From: Bacillota bacterium
Lineage (GTDB): Bacteria; Bacillota; Clostridia; Peptostreptococcales; Anaerovoracaceae
Direction: 5' to 3'
Length of the DNA: 8,895 bases
Assembly (NCBI GenBank): GCA_022793975.1
Contig: JAAWDW010000080.1
Span: 1 to 8,895 of the forward strand
Shown: in pieces, positions 7,500-8,895 of the stretch
How the letters are laid out: every line of letters starts with the position of its first letter
Numbering within the stretch: the first letter of the stretch is position 1
Translations under genes and position numbers: made by a program
The notes under the pieces: model-generated
Database searches by the model: none
Told to the model about the DNA's origin: nothing
Seen by the model: only the letters and a program-made list of their open reading frames with translations

Positions 7500-8895
7500 A
7501 AAGTTTTCCGCGTTATGCGCAGCATTGTTTTTAATAACATTTACTCTTTACGGATGCAGCTCCGGTATAGGAGTGGGAAACTTGTTTTCGGATGATGAAG
7601 ACAGCGAAACCAATTATAATATCGGTATAGCAATAGAGCGTATGGATACGCTTAATCCTGCCGTTTCAAAGGGAGAGGATTGTTATCAAATAAGCAAACT
7701 CATATATTCGGGGCTTTTTAAATTTGATGAGCAGCTTGTGCCCCAGCCTGATCTTGCACTTTCATACAATTATGACAGCAATCGTTCTTCGGTAGACATA
7801 ACTTTGAGAAGTGATGTAAAGTGGCATGACGGGGAAAAATTTACGCCGCAGGACGTTAAATTTACGATAGAAGCGTATAAAACGCTGGCAGCCGGAGGCG
7901 GGACAGTATATTCTCAGTATGTGGCTAATATAAGGTCTGTTACGGTTTCTGCAGCAAACAGGATTACAATAGTGTTCGGAGGTGATGATGCGGTGGGTAT
8001 TGAAAATCTTGTGTTTCCGATACTTCCTGCACATATTTTTAAGAATGCGCAGACGCTTGCTGCTTCCGTTTCCGATTTTGAGCCTGTTGGCACCGGTATG
8101 TACAAAGTAGAGGAATATAATGATTTGAAGAGGCTTGTACTTGCCGCAAATGAGGATTATTACGGTGAAAAAGCGGAGAACAAGCTTATATTTCAGATAC
8201 TTCCGCAGAGAAACGACGGTGTAAATCTTACGGATATAAACGATGTGCTTTTTATATTCAGTGATGATTACGGACGCGATACACTTATAGCAAACAGAAA
8301 TCTTAAAGTCAAAAGCTATCTTTCAAGTGAAACAGAAACCCTTATATTTAATTGTTCGCGCAGTATTATTTCCGATAAGAATGTAAGACAGGCGATAGCG
8401 TACCTTACGGATAATGAAGGCATACTGGAAAAAGTATATTATAAAAACGGTGTACTTGCAGACAGCATAATATATGATAATTATTACGGTGTCACAAATG
8501 AAGGTGATATGTATGAAAATGATGTAGAAAAGGCGCAGGAACTGCTTTTGAATGCGGGATATTACGACAGAAACGATGATGGCTACAGAGAGGACAGAAA
8601 CGGCAGCACGCTGGAATTTTCTCTGCTTGTGGATGGAGCGGACAATTTTAAATATCAGACGGCTGTTATGATAAAGACCGCGGCTGAAAGCTGCGGCATG
8701 ATTGTGAATATAGATATTGCTGAAGGCTATGAATATCAGGAAAAGCTTGCTGCACGCGATTTTGATATGCTCGTTGCGACTTGCAGAATAAACGAAAGAT
8801 ATGATTTAAGAAGTCTTCTGCATTCTGCATACAGCAATCCGGCTTCTTATAAAAACGATACAGTTGACAGACTGACAGCAGATATGGTGAGCGGT
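7492..8895 (+). CDS. ABC transporter family 5 solute-binding lipoprotein (DppA/OppA-like), 3' truncated by window
   Basis: Extracellular binding protein of the SBP_bac_5 family, which captures peptides, nickel chelates or similar ligands for an ABC importer. The frame is open without a stop from ATG 7492 through base 8895: 468 residues, compared with 500-560 for the family, so only the C-terminal end is missing. The start gives a lipoprotein signal: Lys3-Lys4, a hydrophobic core (7-19), and lipobox Leu-Tyr-Gly-Cys22. Tyr at -2 is less usual there. An acidic linker (DDEDSE) follows. Family marks are the LNPA region, IYSGLF, VKWHDGEKFTPQDVKFT (109-125), PVGTGMYKVEEY (198-209) and DKNVRQAIAYLTDNEGIL (295-312). 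No good Shine-Dalgarno precedes it, and the 8-base overlap with coaE suggests translational coupling. No permease or ATPase gene is in view, and the ligand is unknown. Confidence 0.93.
   Translation, partial: MFKKFSALCAALFLITFTLYGCSSGIGVGNLFSDDEDSETNYNIGIAIERMDTLNPAVSKGEDCYQISKLIYSGLFKFDEQLVPQPDLALSYNYDSNRSSVDITLRSDVKWHDGEKFTPQDVKFTIEAYKTLAAGGGTVYSQYVANIRSVTVSAANRITIVFGGDDAVGIENLVFPILPAHIFKNAQTLAASVSDFEPVGTGMYKVEEYNDLKRLVLAANEDYYGEKAENKLIFQILPQRNDGVNLTDINDVLFIFSDDYGRDTLIANRNLKVKSYLSSETETLIFNCSRSIISDKNVRQAIAYLTDNEGILEKVYYKNGVLADSIIYDNYYGVTNEGDMYENDVEKAQELLLNAGYYDRNDDGYREDRNGSTLEFSLLVDGADNFKYQTAVMIKTAAESCGMIVNIDIAEGYEYQEKLAARDFDMLVATCRINERYDLRSLLHSAYSNPASYKNDTVDRLTADMVSG

Noticed and set aside
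7762..8105. Minus-strand open frames in the last part of the window
   Set aside because: The plus strand here is one uninterrupted frame with clear solute-binding protein motifs from 7492 to the window end, so these are shadows.

Overview
This window reads as a chromosomal segment of a Gram-positive anaerobe of the Clostridia type. The grounds are moderately AT-rich DNA, strong use of ATA for Ile and AGA for Arg in every gene, purine-rich Shine-Dalgarno sites, an ECF sigma factor with a zinc-finger anti-sigma factor, a lipoprotein-type solute-binding protein, and a DNA polymerase I whose proofreading site has decayed as in many Firmicutes. I cannot name the genus. All seven genes lie on the plus strand and nearly every base is coding. 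I see no tRNA or rRNA, no insertion sequence, no CRISPR array and no convincing intrinsic terminator. No stretch over 100 bases lacks a gene.

Layout. Bases 1-1356 hold the C-terminal part of an OPT-family oligopeptide transporter, cut by the window start. After a 71-base gap with a small dyad comes a P1 (DmpA/NylC-like) self-cleaving N-terminal-nucleophile peptidase (1428-2405). Together these suggest peptide uptake followed by cytoplasmic hydrolysis. Next is an ECF sigma factor (2460-3053). A 97-base gap follows, holding the best regulatory signal in the window: a GGAAC-N17-CGTC ECF-type promoter preceded by an A/T tract. Then comes a membrane-anchored ZAS anti-sigma factor (3151-4179).

The anti-sigma gene overlaps polA (DNA polymerase I, 4152-6890) by 28 bases. 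polA is followed at 15 bases by coaE (dephospho-CoA kinase, 6906-7499). The coaE stop region overlaps by 8 bases the start of a family-5 extracellular solute-binding lipoprotein (7492 to beyond the window end). That last gene is open to the right edge.

How they may work together. The tight packing from 3151 onward suggests one transcript carrying anti-sigma, polA, coaE and the binding protein. If the promoter at 3077-3102 is read by the sigma factor encoded just upstream, envelope stress would raise both the anti-sigma (negative feedback) and the repair polymerase. That regulatory link is inference. The enzymes themselves are ordinary, well-recognised families, and I do not see a wholly new system here.
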